Position numbers and translations under genes: made by a program. A DNA stretch of 23,828 bases, taken from contig JBFXDI010000057.1 in assembly GCA_050181295.1 (NCBI GenBank), positions 1 through 23,828 of the forward strand, given 5' to 3'. The notes beneath the pieces were generated by a model that had not been told where the DNA came from, did not search any database, and saw only the letters and a list, made by a program, of their open reading frames with translations. Source of the DNA: JBFXDI01 sp050181295. Its GTDB lineage: Bacteria; Pseudomonadota; Alphaproteobacteria; Rhizobiales; Aestuariivirgaceae. Below are positions 1 through 8,587 of the stretch, piece by piece (the stretch's first letter is position 1; every line of letters starts with the position of its first letter).

Positions 1-2814
1 CACCACGACCCCGAACTGGGTCAGGATGTTGTTGTCCCTGCCGCGGATGGTGACGCCGATCAGGGCCGACAGCACGCTCATGGGCACGATGAGGATGATC
101 GCGAAGGGAAGCGACCAGCTCTCGTACTGTGCGGAGAGCACGAGGAACACGAGCAGCACCGAGAGCGCGAAGATGAAGATAGCCGCGTTGCCGGTCAGCC
201 GCTCCTGATAGGAAAGCTCCGTCCATTCGAAGCTTGCGCCCTGCGGCAGCGTCTCGCGCGCGAGCCTCTCCATCGTGTCGAGCGCCGTGCCGGAGGAGAT
301 GCCGGGCGCGGCGTTCCCCTGCAGCGGCACCGAGGTATACATGTTGTAGCGCTGGATGAGGTTGGGGCCGCTCGTCTCGCGGATCTCGACCAGCGTGCCG
401 AGCGGGATCAGCGCGCCGCTCGCGGACTTCACCTTGAGGCGCGCGATGTCGGAAGGCTCCGTGCGGTATTTCTGGTCGGCCTGCGCGCGCACCTGATAGA
501 CGCGGCCGAAGGCGTTGAAGTCGTTCACATAGGCGCTTCCGAGGCTCACCTGCAGGGTCTCGAAGATGCTCGAGATCGGCACGTCGAGCATGCGCGCCTT
601 GTTGCGGTCGATCTCGAGGAAGAGCTGCGGGCTCGAGGCCGAGAAGGTGGTGAACACGCCCACGAGGCCCGGCGTCTGGTTGGCCTTCGCCATGAGCTCG
701 TAGGTCGAAAGCAGGATGCGGCGGACGTCGGAGCCGAGCTGCTCCTCGACCTGCATCTTGAAGCCGCCGGAATTGCCGATGCCGCGCACCGGTGGCGGCG
801 GAATGGCGATGATGAAGGCCTCCTCGATGGCCGACAGGCGGCTGACGATCGAGCCGATGATGGCGCCCGCGGGCTGGTCCGCGGCGACGCGCTTCGGGAA
901 CTCGTCGAGACCCGCGAAGATCACGGCGCTGTTCGGCGCGTTGGTGAAGGTCGCGCCGGAGAAGCCCGCGAAGGCCACGGCATGGCGCACGCCGGGTGTC
1001 TCCTCGATGATCTTGGAGGCGCGGCGCACCACCGCATCCGTGCGCGACAGCGAGGCGCCTTCGGGAAGCTGGATCACGACGATGGCGTAGCCCTGATCGA
1101 GCGTCGGGATGAAGCCGCGCGGCGTGCGGTCGGCGAGCCAGATGGTTCCGGCGAGGAGCCCGCCATAGATCGCGAGCATCACGAGCTTGTGGCGCACGAC
1201 GAAGCCCACCGCCGAGCCGTAGCGACGGCTCGTGCGGTCGAAGCCCGAATTGAAGCCGCCGGCGAGCCAGCGACCGAAACGGGCAGGCGCGAAGCGGCTC
1301 GTCGCGGCATTGTGGGGCTTGAGGAGAGCCGCCGCCAGCGCCGGCGAAAGGGTGAGCGAGTTGAAGGCGGAGATGACGGTCGAGGCCGCGATGGTGACGG
1401 CGAACTGGCGATAGAACTGGCCGCTGATGCCCGGAATGAAGGCCGTCGGCAGAAACACCGCCGTCAGGACGAGCGAGATGGCGATGACGGCGGTGCCCAC
1501 CTCGTCCATGGTGCGGTGCGCCGCCTCGCGCGGGGACAGGCCGAGCGCGATGTTGCGCTCCACATTCTCCACCACGACGATGGCGTCGTCGACCACGATG
1601 CCGATGGCGAGCACGAGCCCGAAAAGCGTCAGGTTGTTGAGCGAATAGCCGAGCGCGGCCATGACCGCGAAGGTGCCGATGAGCGACACGGGGATGGCGA
1701 TGATCGGAATGATGGCCGTGCGCCACGACTGCAGGAACACGATCACGACCAGGACGACGAGCGCCACGGCCTCGAATAGCGTCTTGTAGACCTCGTTCAC
1801 GGACTCGGCGATGAACTCGGTCGGATTGTAGACGATCTGATAGTCGAGGCCCGGCGGGAAGGTCGCCTTGAGCTCCTTCATCTTGGCGGCGATCGCGTCC
1901 GCGGCCTCGAGCGCGTTGGTGTTGGGGCGCTGGAAGATGGCGAGAGCCACGGCCGGCTTGCCGTCGAGATAGGAGTTCGTGACGTAGTCGCGGGCGCCGA
2001 GCTCGACCTTCGCCACGTCGCGCAGCCGCACGATGCCTCCCGACGTCGATTTCACGATGACGTTGGCGAACTGGCGCGGCGACTCGAAGCGCCCCTGCGT
2101 GGTGACCGTGATCTGGAAGGCATTGCTGGCCGGCGCCGGCTCGGCGCCGATCGCTCCGCCCGAGACCTGGACGTTCTGCTCCTGCAGCGCCCGCACGACG
2201 TCGCCACCGGTGAGCCCGTAGGAGGCGAGCACCTCGGGGTCGAGCCATACTCGCAGCGAATATTCGCGCTCGCCGAAGATCGTGAGACTGCCCACGCCAT
2301 CGAGCCGGAGCAGAATGTCGCGCACATTGTTGCGGGCGTAGTTCGAGACATAGAGCTGGTCGTAGGTGTCGTCGGGCGAAAGCATGTGCACGACCATCAT
2401 CAGGTCGGGCGAGCTCTTGAGCGTCGTCACGCCGAGGCGGCGCACGTCCTCCGGCAGGCGCGGCACCGCGATCGAGACGCGGTTCTGGACCAGCACCTGC
2501 GCCTCGTCGAGATCGGTGCCGAGCCTGAAGGTGAGCGTCAGCGCGTAGGATCCGTCGCCCGTCGAGTAGGACGACATGTAGAGCAGGTTCTCTACGCCGT
2601 TCACCTCCTGCTCGATCGGCGTCGCCACGGCCTCGGCGACCGTCTGGGCGTCGGCGCCCGGATACTGCGCGCGCACCACGACGGTGGGCGGCGCGACCTC
2701 CGGATACTGCGCAACGGGGAGGCTCAGATAGGCGACAGACCCGATCAGCACAATGATGATCGAGACGACCGATGCGAAGATCGGCCGATCCACGAAGAAG
2801 TGGGTGAAGCCCAT
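1..2814 (-). CDS. RND multidrug efflux pump, inner-membrane transporter (HAE1/AcrB-MexF type), 3' end outside window
   Basis: Inner-membrane proton/drug antiporter of the hydrophobe/amphiphile RND family, expected to work as a trimer with the adaptor encoded just upstream and an outer-membrane channel not in this window. The gene is absent as a closed ORF because it runs off the left edge; I read 938 codons from ATG at 2814. The protein starts MGFTHFFVDRPIFASVVS, typical of the first membrane helix. The TM4 signature GIVVDDAIVVVENVER is present, with Asp409 and Asp410 matching the AcrB proton-relay pair. The segment GQFYRQFAVT is also family-typical. The sequence stops within the C-terminal membrane half, just before the region holding the AcrB Lys940 equivalent, so about 100-120 residues are missing. 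Its ATG lies 8 bases after the adaptor stop, so the two genes form one operon. The substrate cannot be read from sequence. Confidence 0.95.
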   Translation of the reverse strand, partial: MGFTHFFVDRPIFASVVSIIIVLIGSVAYLSLPVAQYPEVAPPTVVVRAQYPGADAQTVAEAVATPIEQEVNGVENLLYMSSYSTGDGSYALTLTFRLGTDLDEAQVLVQNRVSIAVPRLPEDVRRLGVTTLKSSPDLMMVVHMLSPDDTYDQLYVSNYARNNVRDILLRLDGVGSLTIFGEREYSLRVWLDPEVLASYGLTGGDVVRALQEQNVQVSGGAIGAEPAPASNAFQITVTTQGRFESPRQFANVIVKSTSGGIVRLRDVAKVELGARDYVTNSYLDGKPAVALAIFQRPNTNALEAADAIAAKMKELKATFPPGLDYQIVYNPTEFIAESVNEVYKTLFEAVALVVLVVIVFLQSWRTAIIPIIAIPVSLIGTFAVMAALGYSLNNLTLFGLVLAIGIVVDDAIVVVENVERNIALGLSPREAAHRTMDEVGTAVIAISLVLTAVFLPTAFIPGISGQFYRQFAVTIAASTVISAFNSLTLSPALAAALLKPHNAATSRFAPARFGRWLAGGFNSGFDRTSRRYGSAVGFVVRHKLVMLAIYGGLLAGTIWLADRTPRGFIPTLDQGYAIVVIQLPEGASLSRTDAVVRRASKIIEETPGVRHAVAFAGFSGATFTNAPNSAVIFAGLDEFPKRVAADQPAGAIIGSIVSRLSAIEEAFIIAIPPPPVRGIGNSGGFKMQVEEQLGSDVRRILLSTYELMAKANQTPGLVGVFTTFSASSPQLFLEIDRNKARMLDVPISSIFETLQVSLGSAYVNDFNAFGRVYQVRAQADQKYRTEPSDIARLKVKSASGALIPLGTLVEIRETSGPNLIQRYNMYTSVPLQGNAAPGISSGTALDTMERLARETLPQGASFEWTELSYQERLTGNAAIFIFALSVLLVFLVLSAQYESWSLPFAIILIVPMSVLSALIGVTIRGRDNNILTQFGVVV

Positions 2815-2822
2815 GCCGCGGC

Positions 2823-4061
2823 CTATTGCTGCTCGACCGCCGCGACGGCCGGAAGGGTCACGTCCTCCGGCGTCACCTTGATGCCGGGCCTGACGCGCAC
2901 GATGCCGCCGACCACGATGCGTTCGCTGCCGTCCAATCCGCGACGGACCACGCGGTAGCCGTCGATCTTGGGGCCGGGCCGGATGGGCTTGGCGGTGACC
3001 GTGCCGTCGTCGCTCACCACATAGACGATGCGGCGGTCCTGGTCGCTTGCCACCGCCTCGTCCGGAATGAGTACGGCCTTGTAGCGCCCGGAGCCCGGAA
3101 TGGAGATGCGGCCGAACATGCCCGGCTGCAGGAAAAGGTCGCGGTTCTCGAATTTCGCGCGCCCGCGCATGGTGCCGGTCGCCTGGTCGAGCCGGTTGTC
3201 CACGAAATCCATGCGTCCAGTGCGCTCGCCCGCCCGGTCCTCGGCCAGAGTGACCTTGACTTCATAGGGGGTCGTGCGGCCCGAGGGGCGCTCGCCGCGC
3301 TCGGCCATGATCGCGTAGGCGATGTAGGCGCGCTCGTCGACCTCGAAGGTGAAATAGATGGGGTCGAGCGCCACGACGGTGGTGAGAACCGTGTCGTTGG
3401 CGTTCACGAGGTTCCCGACGGAAATCCATTTGCGGCTGACGCGTCCGGCGATGGGCGAGACGATGCGGGTGTAGTCGAGGTTCAACTGCGCCCTTTCCAG
3501 GGCCGCCTTGGCGCCCTCGATCTCACCCTTGGCCGAGAGGAAGGTCTGGCGACGCTGGTCGAGGGCGCTCGCCGACACGTTGCCGGAACTGCGCAGCGCC
3601 TCGCCGCGCTCGAATTCCTTCTGCGCCAGGTCGAGCGCCGTCTGGGCGACGCTCACGCGCGACTGCGCCTCGTTGAGGGCGGCCTGGAACGGGCGGGGGT
3701 CGATCGTGAAGAGGAGATCACCCTTGTTGACGAGTCCGCCTTCCTTGAAATGGGCCTCCTCCAGATAGCCTGTCACCTGCGAGCGGATCGAGACGTCGTC
3801 CGTGGCCTCGAAGCGTCCGGTGAAATCATCCCACTCGAGGATTTCCTTCACCACCGGCCGGGCCACCTTGACCTTGGGCGGCGTGGCGGCGGCGGCAATC
3901 GGCTTGGGCGGCGCAAGAAGTTGAGGAAAGGCGATCCAGGCGACGGCCGCGGCTGCTCCCGCGAGCACCAGGATGATAAGCCAGACGAAGGAGCGAGGTC
4001 TCCGCGCCGGCTGCGGCGGGAGGGGGCCGGGCTCTCCGGACGGGTCCACGGAGTTGGTCAT
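2823..4061 (-). CDS. RND efflux periplasmic adaptor subunit (membrane fusion protein)
   Basis: Periplasmic adaptor (HlyD/AcrA/MexE family) linking the RND pump to an outer-membrane channel. The chosen start gives 412 residues beginning MTNSVDPSGEP. A basic patch and one N-terminal membrane anchor (RSFVWLIILVLAGAAAAVAWI, split here as RSFVWLIILVL then AGAAAAVAWI) follow. There is no lipobox Cys, so it is anchored by this helix rather than as a lipoprotein. The barrel-sandwich half-motif VSIRSQVTGY..E.HFKEG with KGDLLFTIDPRPF is clear. An alpha-helical hairpin follows (LNEAQSRVSVAQTALDLAQ), then the second lipoyl half (SPIAGRVSR) and the beta-barrel region. An upstream ATG at 4127 would add 22 residues of unconvincing sequence. 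ATG 4061 has a purine-rich AGAGGGGAAG tract upstream, though about 10 bases away. No TetR or other regulator gene is adjacent. Confidence 0.95.
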   Translation of the reverse strand: MTNSVDPSGEPGPLPPQPARRPRSFVWLIILVLAGAAAAVAWIAFPQLLAPPKPIAAAATPPKVKVARPVVKEILEWDDFTGRFEATDDVSIRSQVTGYLEEAHFKEGGLVNKGDLLFTIDPRPFQAALNEAQSRVSVAQTALDLAQKEFERGEALRSSGNVSASALDQRRQTFLSAKGEIEGAKAALERAQLNLDYTRIVSPIAGRVSRKWISVGNLVNANDTVLTTVVALDPIYFTFEVDERAYIAYAIMAERGERPSGRTTPYEVKVTLAEDRAGERTGRMDFVDNRLDQATGTMRGRAKFENRDLFLQPGMFGRISIPGSGRYKAVLIPDEAVASDQDRRIVYVVSDDGTVTAKPIRPGPKIDGYRVVRRGLDGSERIVVGGIVRVRPGIKVTPEDVTLPAVAAVEQQ

Positions 4062-4218
4062 GTACGAAACGCTTCCCCTCTGCGTCACCATCCTACGCTC
4101 ACTGCTTGGCCGTGGGGAATGGGCCACGGCCGCCCGAGTCCGGGTCAGATGGTAGTCGTAAGAGACATGGTCAATACGACCTGCTATCGATACTTTCGGC
4201 TAAGTTCGAGCGGGCGGC
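4062..4218. promoter_or_regulatory. Divergent promoter region between efflux adaptor and YqaA-like gene
   Basis: This 157-base gap separates divergent starts and must hold both promoters. On the minus strand a TTGACC hexamer reads leftward from about 4173 (plus-strand GGTCAA), a fair -35, but no good -10 follows at 16-18 bases. On the plus strand TATCGATACT near 4184-4193 is the most A/T-rich -10-like stretch. I see no clear operator palindrome, so I cannot say what controls the pump. Confidence 0.3.
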
Positions 4219-4671
4219 ATGCTTCTGGTTTCCGCATATGCAGTGCTTTTCCTGATCTCCTTTGTCGCGGGCACCTGCCTGCCCTTCCTGCCGGCTTCTT
4301 CCGAGATCTCCATGGCCGCCTTCCTCGCATCGGGCAAAGGCGCGGCCTGGGCGGTCCTGCTGATCGCGGTCGCCGGCAACGTGGCGGGCGCGGGCCTCAA
4401 CTACTTCGTGGGCCGCGGCATCGCCCACGTCGCCGCGAACCGGCGCTTCGTCTCCGCAGGTGCCACTGCCAGGGCGCAGGACTGGTTCCGAAGCTACGGC
4501 ACCTGGGCGCTCGCCATGTGCTGGGTTCCGGCCTTTGGCGACGCCATCACCATCGTCGCCGGGGCGCTCCGGACCGACCCCCGCACCTTCCTCGCGCTCG
4601 TCACGGGCGGCAAGCTCTTCGGACACAGCCTGGTGGCGCTCGGCGTCGTCTCGCTCGCGGGGAGCGTCTGA
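4219..4671 (+). CDS. YqaA-family (VTT/SNARE-associated, DedA-like) inner-membrane protein
   Basis: Small polytopic membrane protein of 150 residues, close to the roughly 140 of E. coli YqaA. It has about four hydrophobic segments (residues 3-20, 40-62, 95-115 and 130-148). Family-type motifs are GNVAGAGLNYFVGRG near residues 53-67 and the segment W.P.FGD.ITIVAGALR near 100-117. The related DedA/VTT superfamily is linked to lipid scrambling and undecaprenyl-phosphate recycling; the YqaA branch itself has no settled function, so any lipid role here is inference. The gene is divergent from the efflux adaptor and ends 16 bases before the convergent end of the LplT-Aas gene. A long antisense-type ORF covers it in another frame, but only this frame has coherent membrane segments. 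The first ATG is used; no strong Shine-Dalgarno is visible. Confidence 0.8.
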   Translation: MLLVSAYAVLFLISFVAGTCLPFLPASSEISMAAFLASGKGAAWAVLLIAVAGNVAGAGLNYFVGRGIAHVAANRRFVSAGATARAQDWFRSYGTWALAMCWVPAFGDAITIVAGALRTDPRTFLALVTGGKLFGHSLVALGVVSLAGSV

Positions 4672-4687
4672 CCGCGTCCCTTCGTCC

Positions 4688-7600
4688 CTACGGCAGCACC
4701 CGCTCGCGGGCGAGCGCGCCCAAGGCCACATAGTTCGTCTTGCCGGAGCCCAGGAGGGGCAGCTCAGGCAGCTCGATCACATGACGCGGGATCATCATCT
4801 CCGTGAGCCCGGCCGTGCGCAGCGTGAAGAGCAGCCGGTTGCGGTCGAGCGCCGGCTCGGTGGTGACAAGCACAAGCTGCTCGCCCTTGCGGCGGTCGGG
4901 CACCGCCACGACCGCATGCTGGCTCATGGGATACTCCTTCAGCACCTCCGCCTCGACCGCGTTGAGGGGGACCATCTCGCCCCCGACCTTCGCGAAGCGC
5001 TTGAGACGTCCGACGATGCGCAGGAAGCCCTCTTCGTCGATCAGCACCATGTCGCCCGTGTCGTGCCAGCCATCCGGCGGGACCTTGAGGACGCCGGGCT
5101 CCTCCGCGCCGAGATAGCCCAGCATCACATTGGGCCCGCGCACGTGCAGGCGGCCCGCGTCGGGAATGCCTTCCACCGGCTCCAGCCGATGCTCGATGCC
5201 GTCGAAAACACGCCCCACGCTTCCGGTCCGGAAATATCGCGGGGTATTGGAGGCGATGACGGGCGAACACTCGGTGCAGCCATAGCCTTCGAGAATCCGG
5301 ACGCCGAAGCGCTCCTGCCAGAGCGCACGCGTCTCGGCCTTCACGGGCTCGGCGCCCGCCACGACGTGCCGCATGGCGCGGAAGTCGAGCGGGTCGGCAT
5401 TGCGTGCATAGCCCGAAAGGAAGGTATCGGTGGAAAGCAGGATGGTCGAGCCGGTCTCGTAGCAGAGCGTGGGAATGATCTTGTAGTGAAGCGGGGAGGG
5501 ATAGAGGAAGGTTCTGACACCGTAGAGCACGGGCAAGAGCGTGCCGACATTGAGCCCGAGCGCATGGAACATCGGCAGCGCGTTGAACACGACATCGCTG
5601 CCCGAGAAGTCGATGCGGCCCGCGACCTGCGCGGCGTTGGCGAGGAGATTGCGGTGCGAGAGCACGACGCCCTTCGGCGCGCCCTCGGAGCCCGAGGTGA
5701 AGAGTATGATGGCGGCCTTGTCCGGATCGGTCGAGGCGCGTGTGGCCTTGAGCGTCAGGCGCGGGAAAAGCCGCGCCCGGAGACCATAGAGCTTATCGAG
5801 GCCAGTCAGCCCTTCGCGCAGGTCTTCCAGATAGAGGACGCGCTGGGTCTCGGCGAGCACGGCAAGGTCGTCCGCGAAGCCGCCCTGCTCGATGAACTTC
5901 CGCGAGGTGACGAGCGTGGTCGTGCCCGCGGTTGCGCAGGCCGCCGCCATGTTGCGGGCGCCGGTGGCATAGTTGAGGAGCGCCGGCACACGGCCGAAGG
6001 CCAGAAGTCCCATGATCGTCACGAGGCACCCGGCGGCGGTCGGCAAGAGCACGGCGACGTTCGCCTGGCCTTCCGTCTCGCGCGCCAGCCTGCGCCCGAG
6101 CACGAAGGTGCCCATCAGCAGGCGGCCGTAGGTCAATGGCGCGCGCTGGATGTCCTCGACGGCAGGCGTCCGGCCGCCATGGGCGCGGGCGGCGCCGATC
6201 AGCGCCTCAACCAGATGCCGGCCGGCCGGCTCGCTCCGGAACATGAGGCTCGACATGAGATCGTCGAGCGCGCGCTTCAGGTGCTCGCGCGTTTCGCTCT
6301 TCTCCGGCGGCGCGAGCGTCACGGGCGGCAGCACGGTCAGGGTGACGCGCGAGAGCCGGCTCCGGTTCTCGGGACCGGCGATGCGCACGGGAAGCAGCCT
6401 TGCGCCCGCCAGGTGGGCGACGACCGCCGGCTCCTCGCTGACCTTGAGAAGGGCGCCGGTCGGAGAAGGGCCGCCCTCGGGAAACATGAGGAGCGGCCCA
6501 GCGTCCTTCACCCGCTGCGCGAGTGTGCGCGCGCTCATGGGGTTGGCGGGATCGATCTCGACCGCGTCGAAAAGGTGGCGGACGAGCCATGAAGGCTCGG
6601 GGCCCGGAGAGGCGAGCGCCATGTGCCTCGGCAGGAAGGCGCCGAGCAGGGTTGCATCGAGGTTCGAAGGTTGGTTCGCGACGACCACGGCGCGACGGCC
6701 GGCCGCGGCGACGTTCTCGAGCCCGTGGACCTGGACGCCATGCAGGAGCCGCAGCCAGACGCGCATGAGAAGCTTCAGCGTCGCGCGCGGCTGCAGGTCG
6801 AAGGCATAGGCGGTGGCGATGGCATTCATGAGCGCGAGCGCCAGGAAGAGCTGTGGCACCGTGAGCCCCGCCCAGAGCCCCGCAGCCGCCAGGCCCGCGG
6901 CGAGCGCCATGAAGCCGGAGTTCACGATGTTGTTGGCCGCGATGACGCGCGCGCGGCGGGGCGGGCCGGTGCGCACCTGCATGAAGGCGTAGAGCGGCAC
7001 GACATAGAGCCCGGCGATGAAGGAGGCGAGCATGAGATCGATGAAGACGCGCGCGCCGGTCGGAGCGCCGAGGAAGCCCGCGATGCCGGTCAGCGCCTGC
7101 CTGGCGCGGAACGCCTCGGCATGGACGGCGAAATAGAGCTCCACCAGCACCAGCGTCAGCAGGAAGGCCGCGACCGCGACATAGCGGGTGGAGATCTCTC
7201 CCTTCAAAAGCCGGTTGGCGGCGAGCGAGCCGGCGCCGATGCCCACCGTGAAGGCCGCAACGAGGAAGTTGGCGACGCTTCCGTCACCTTTCAGGGTGTC
7301 GCGGGCGAGCACCGGCAGCTCGGTGAGGAAGATGGCCCCCAGGAACCAGAACCAGGAGATGCCGAGGATCGCGTGCCTTATATGCGGGCGGCGCAGGGTT
7401 TCCCGCAGCACGCGCGAGGTCGAGCGCACGATGTCGATGCCGGGAAGCGGCCGGTCGCCGGAGGGCGGTGCGTCCGGGATCAACCGGGCGGCGATGTAGC
7501 CCGCCACCGCCAGCACGACGGTCGAGATGCCAACGATCGTGCGCCCGTCCTCCATCAGCACCAGCACGCCGCCGAACATGGTGCCGAGGAGGATCGAGAC

Positions 7601-8059
7601 GAAGGTTCCCATCTCGATGAGGCCGTTGCCGGCCAGAAGCTCGTCGCGCCTCAGATGCTGCGGCAGGAGCGCGTATTTGATCGGCCCGAAGAAGGCGGAT
7701 TGAGCGCCTGTCAGGAACAGGAAGACGATCATCACCCAGGGATCGTCGAACTGGAGCGAGACGGCCGCGAAAGCCATGATGCCGATCTCGGCGAGCTTGA
7801 TGAGGCGCGCGAGCCGTGCCTTGTCGCGCGCGTCCGCGATCTCGCCCGCAAGCCCCGAGAACAGGAAGAAGGGCAGGACGAACAGGCCTGTCGCGACCGT
7901 GATGATGACGGCCGCCTCCGCGCCGGCGGCAAGCTCGTAGGTGACGAACAGCGCTATCGCCGCCTTGAATGCGTTGTCGTTGAAGGCGCCGAGCGCCTGC
8001 GCGACGAAGAGCGGCGCGAAGCGGCGGGTGCGGAAGAGATGGAACTGGCCCGTGGCCAT
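4688..8059 (-). CDS. aas: LplT-Aas fusion: MFS lysophospholipid flippase + PlsC acyltransferase + acyl-ACP synthetase
   Basis: A 1123-residue protein whose length is about the sum of E. coli LplT (397) and Aas (719), which together flip lysophosphatidylethanolamine inward and re-acylate it. Residues 1 to about 410 form a major-facilitator domain (FVAQALGAFNDNAFK near the N terminus). Residues about 430-600 are a PlsC-type acyltransferase with FPEGGPSPTG at 526-535. Residues about 640-1120 are an AMP-binding ligase with the P-loop FTSGSEGAPKG near 784, GYGCTE near 920, GWHDTGD, GRLKRFAKVGGEM and the C-terminal GSGKTNY with its catalytic Lys near 1104. The acyltransferase NHX4D motif reads NQPSNLD (462-468): the catalytic His is Gln463. 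This may make the acyltransferase inactive or altered. The ATG lies 11 bases after the DUF427 stop, so the two are likely co-transcribed. Confidence 0.92.
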   Translation of the reverse strand: MATGQFHLFRTRRFAPLFVAQALGAFNDNAFKAAIALFVTYELAAGAEAAVIITVATGLFVLPFFLFSGLAGEIADARDKARLARLIKLAEIGIMAFAAVSLQFDDPWVMIVFLFLTGAQSAFFGPIKYALLPQHLRRDELLAGNGLIEMGTFVSILLGTMFGGVLVLMEDGRTIVGISTVVLAVAGYIAARLIPDAPPSGDRPLPGIDIVRSTSRVLRETLRRPHIRHAILGISWFWFLGAIFLTELPVLARDTLKGDGSVANFLVAAFTVGIGAGSLAANRLLKGEISTRYVAVAAFLLTLVLVELYFAVHAEAFRARQALTGIAGFLGAPTGARVFIDLMLASFIAGLYVVPLYAFMQVRTGPPRRARVIAANNIVNSGFMALAAGLAAAGLWAGLTVPQLFLALALMNAIATAYAFDLQPRATLKLLMRVWLRLLHGVQVHGLENVAAAGRRAVVVANQPSNLDATLLGAFLPRHMALASPGPEPSWLVRHLFDAVEIDPANPMSARTLAQRVKDAGPLLMFPEGGPSPTGALLKVSEEPAVVAHLAGARLLPVRIAGPENRSRLSRVTLTVLPPVTLAPPEKSETREHLKRALDDLMSSLMFRSEPAGRHLVEALIGAARAHGGRTPAVEDIQRAPLTYGRLLMGTFVLGRRLARETEGQANVAVLLPTAAGCLVTIMGLLAFGRVPALLNYATGARNMAAACATAGTTTLVTSRKFIEQGGFADDLAVLAETQRVLYLEDLREGLTGLDKLYGLRARLFPRLTLKATRASTDPDKAAIILFTSGSEGAPKGVVLSHRNLLANAAQVAGRIDFSGSDVVFNALPMFHALGLNVGTLLPVLYGVRTFLYPSPLHYKIIPTLCYETGSTILLSTDTFLSGYARNADPLDFRAMRHVVAGAEPVKAETRALWQERFGVRILEGYGCTECSPVIASNTPRYFRTGSVGRVFDGIEHRLEPVEGIPDAGRLHVRGPNVMLGYLGAEEPGVLKVPPDGWHDTGDMVLIDEEGFLRIVGRLKRFAKVGGEMVPLNAVEAEVLKEYPMSQHAVVAVPDRRKGEQLVLVTTEPALDRNRLLFTLRTAGLTEMMIPRHVIELPELPLLGSGKTNYVALGALARERVLP

Positions 8060-8070
8060 GCCCCGGCGTC

Positions 8071-8436
8071 CTACTCCTCGGTGGCGACGATCGCGTCGAC
8101 CTTCTGTGGATAGAAGGCGACGTGGCCCGCAATCGCCGCCGCCTGCGGCAACGGCTCGTCATAGGCCCAGAGCGCGTCCTCGACGAGACGCCCGCCTGCT
8201 CTGACGGACCAGTAGCGCGCGGTGCCCTTGTGCGGGCACCTGGTGACAGTGCCGGTCGGAACCAGCAGGTCGGCGCGAACGTCCCGCATGGGAACGTAGT
8301 AGACGCGATGGTGTCCGACCTCATCGAGCGCCACGGCGCGGCGGCTGTCGGCAACGAGCTCGCCCGCAACCTGCACGGTCACGCGCCCCTTGAACGGAAA
8401 GGTCGAAACCTCGCTCCTCGCCTCCGATCCGCTCAT
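8071..8436 (-). CDS. DUF427 family protein
   Basis: A 121-residue soluble protein of the DUF427 family (Pfam PF04248, also named NTP_transf_9), whose biochemical role is not established. Family features are visible: VYYVPMRDVRADLL, the segment TRCPHKGTARYW, and near the C terminus ALWAYDEPLPQAAAIAGHV followed by AFYPQKVD. I chose ATG 8436, giving MSGSEARSEV, because GGAGG lies 6 bases upstream (GAGGAGGCCAGCCATG). The ATG 48 bases further upstream adds 16 residues of low-quality sequence. No signal peptide or membrane segment is seen. It probably forms a two-gene operon with the downstream LplT-Aas gene, 11 bases away, but nothing in the sequence links it functionally to phospholipids. Confidence 0.88.
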   Translation of the reverse strand: MSGSEARSEVSTFPFKGRVTVQVAGELVADSRRAVALDEVGHHRVYYVPMRDVRADLLVPTGTVTRCPHKGTARYWSVRAGGRLVEDALWAYDEPLPQAAAIAGHVAFYPQKVDAIVATEE

Positions 8437-8515
8437 GGCTGGCCTCCTCGCTTTCCCCGCCGCGCCGGCGATGATAGCGCCCAAGGCCGATTCGCCCCAA
8501 CGAGATCGTCAGTCG

Positions 8516-8579
8516 GGAGGGTGCGCGCCCTCGCGCACCCTCCTTTCCTCGAAGAAGGGGGCGGCGGGGGCGCCGCCCC
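8516..8579. terminator. Tandem GC-rich hairpins between HAD gene and DUF427
   Basis: Two perfect inverted repeats lie in the 151-base gap. The first has a 12-base stem, GGAGGGTGCGCG (8516-8527), loop CCCT, and its complement at 8532-8543, followed on the plus strand by TTTCC. The second has a 9-base stem, GGGGCGGCG (8558-8566), loop GGGG, and its complement at 8571-8579. The neighbouring genes both read leftward, so the likely role is termination or transcript-end protection for the dppD-dppF-HAD operon. Neither hairpin has a T tract on the minus strand, so a classic intrinsic terminator is not proven. Confidence 0.55.
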
Positions 8580-8587
8580 TCCAATCT

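Noticed and set aside
2826..4733. Long plus-strand ORF of 635 codons across the efflux adaptor
   Set aside because: Its protein is rich in Arg, His, Asp and Gly with no domain or membrane logic, as expected for the antisense frame of a GC-rich gene. The minus-strand adaptor has clear motifs.
4460..8113. Plus-strand ORFs of 710 and 496 codons opposite the LplT-Aas gene
   Set aside because: Antisense shadows: composition skewed to Arg, Glu, His and Ala, and no recognisable motifs. The minus strand encodes three coherent domains.
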